The position numbers were made by a program, and so were the translations under genes. Below the pieces are notes generated by a model. That model did no database searches, was not told the DNA's origin, and was given only the letters and a program-made list of their open reading frames with translations. This document shows, piece after piece, positions 5,144 through 5,585 of a DNA stretch of 5,585 bases. The stretch spans positions 1-5,585 of the forward strand of contig JASHUF010000072.1 in NCBI GenBank assembly GCA_030040175.1. The letters run 5' to 3'. Origin of the DNA: Acidobacteriaceae bacterium (GTDB lineage Bacteria > Acidobacteriota > Terriglobia > Terriglobales > Acidobacteriaceae). How positions within the stretch are numbered: the stretch's first letter is position 1; every line of letters starts with the position of its first letter.

Positions 5144-5585
5144 TCACTTGGGCTCGGCGCGGTCCTGTCCCTTTTGGTCCTTGTGCTCCTTGAAGTACTC
5201 GGTCTGGTCGGCGGTAATCTGTTTGGCCTGCGCGGACAGGTCGTTGCCGCTGGCGATGGCATCCTCGCGGGAGAGTTGGAAACCGGGCTCGCTGGGCAGA
5301 CTGGTGAGAATCTCCTGCCAGCGCTGGACTCCTTCGTTCAAGCCCTTCAGGCTCTTGCGGATATCGGCTTTGCGGTCGGAGTAGACGTCGAGATTGTCGC
5401 CCAGCTCATCCATCAGAGCGGCGAAATCCTGAAGCTCGCCGTCGAGACGGGAACTGCGGGCGCTCGAATGGGCGCGCGGAGTGAGGCCTTTGATCGTGTC
5501 GGCGCGCTCGTTCAGGAACTTGACATAAAGGTCGACCCGGGCCGCCGGATCGGTGCCGGCCTCGGCGATCTGATCCTGCTGGTTG
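5144..5585 (-). CDS. Conserved helical protein of unknown function, C-terminal 146 residues (continues beyond the right edge)
   Basis: The frame is open from the right edge of the window to a TGA at 5144-5146, so the start and N-terminus lie outside; the internal ATG at 5413 is unlikely to be the start. The visible part is soluble and strongly helical, with heptad-like charged segments: DPAARVDLYVKFLNERADTI (12-31 of the visible part), LDVYSDRKADIRKSLKGLNE (66-85) and a polar tail rich in Lys, Asp and Gln. No catalytic motif, membrane segment or cysteine is seen. I do not recognise a named family. The style resembles uncharacterised proteins I associate with Acidobacteriota, which is a recollection, not a search. 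It is co-directional with the metalloprotease, 121 bp upstream of it, and separated by the heptamer arrays, so co-transcription is possible. Confidence 0.8.
   Translation of the reverse strand, partial: NQQDQIAEAGTDPAARVDLYVKFLNERADTIKGLTPRAHSSARSSRLDGELQDFAALMDELGDNLDVYSDRKADIRKSLKGLNEGVQRWQEILTSLPSEPGFQLSREDAIASGNDLSAQAKQITADQTEYFKEHKDQKGQDRAEPK

Noticed and set aside
5085..5384. A 99-codon plus-strand open frame at the right end
   Set aside because: It is antisense to the helical protein, begins within the repeat tract, and has no recognisable features.

Overview
The window is GC-rich bacterial DNA and most likely comes from an acidobacterium (class Terriglobia or a relative). The best evidence is the large outer-membrane receptor. 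It joins an N-terminal carboxypeptidase-regulatory-like domain to a plug and barrel of a style that is greatly expanded in Acidobacteriota. The conserved helical protein of unknown function at the right edge also looks acidobacterial to me. The taxonomic call rests on recognition of protein style, not on a search.

Layout from left to right. Positions 1-161 (minus) hold the first 53 codons of hypoxanthine phosphoribosyltransferase (hpt). A 114-bp divergent intergenic region separates it from lgt (276-1058, plus), which encodes prolipoprotein diacylglyceryl transferase. lgt runs convergently into a 949-residue TonB-dependent-receptor-like protein (1100-3949, minus), with only 41 bp between the stop codons. 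Positions 3950-4219 are non-coding leader sequence. Positions 4220-4335 form a 116-bp imperfect palindrome with 30-bp arms, a perfect 11-bp inner stem and TA at both ends; it looks like a miniature inverted-repeat (MITE-like or fold-back) element. Its right end lies exactly in the stop codon of the next gene (4333-5022, minus), a SprT-like zinc metalloprotease. Positions 5023-5143 carry a CAGGGAG heptamer array, followed by a degenerate array of the same type on the opposite strand. Positions 5144-5585 (minus) hold the C-terminal part of an uncharacterised helical protein.

The genes do not form an obvious pathway. hpt (purine salvage) and lgt (lipoprotein maturation) are housekeeping neighbours read divergently, and the receptor is a cell-envelope protein. 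The metalloprotease and the right-edge gene are co-directional and could be co-transcribed across the repeat region.

The two most notable observations are these. First, the SprT-like protein appears to be a tandem duplication: both halves keep three zinc-ligand histidines with identical spacing, but the first half has lost the catalytic Glu (HAIAH versus HEMLH). Second, the palindromic element appears to have inserted at the TA of a TAG stop codon in a way that leaves the protein unchanged.
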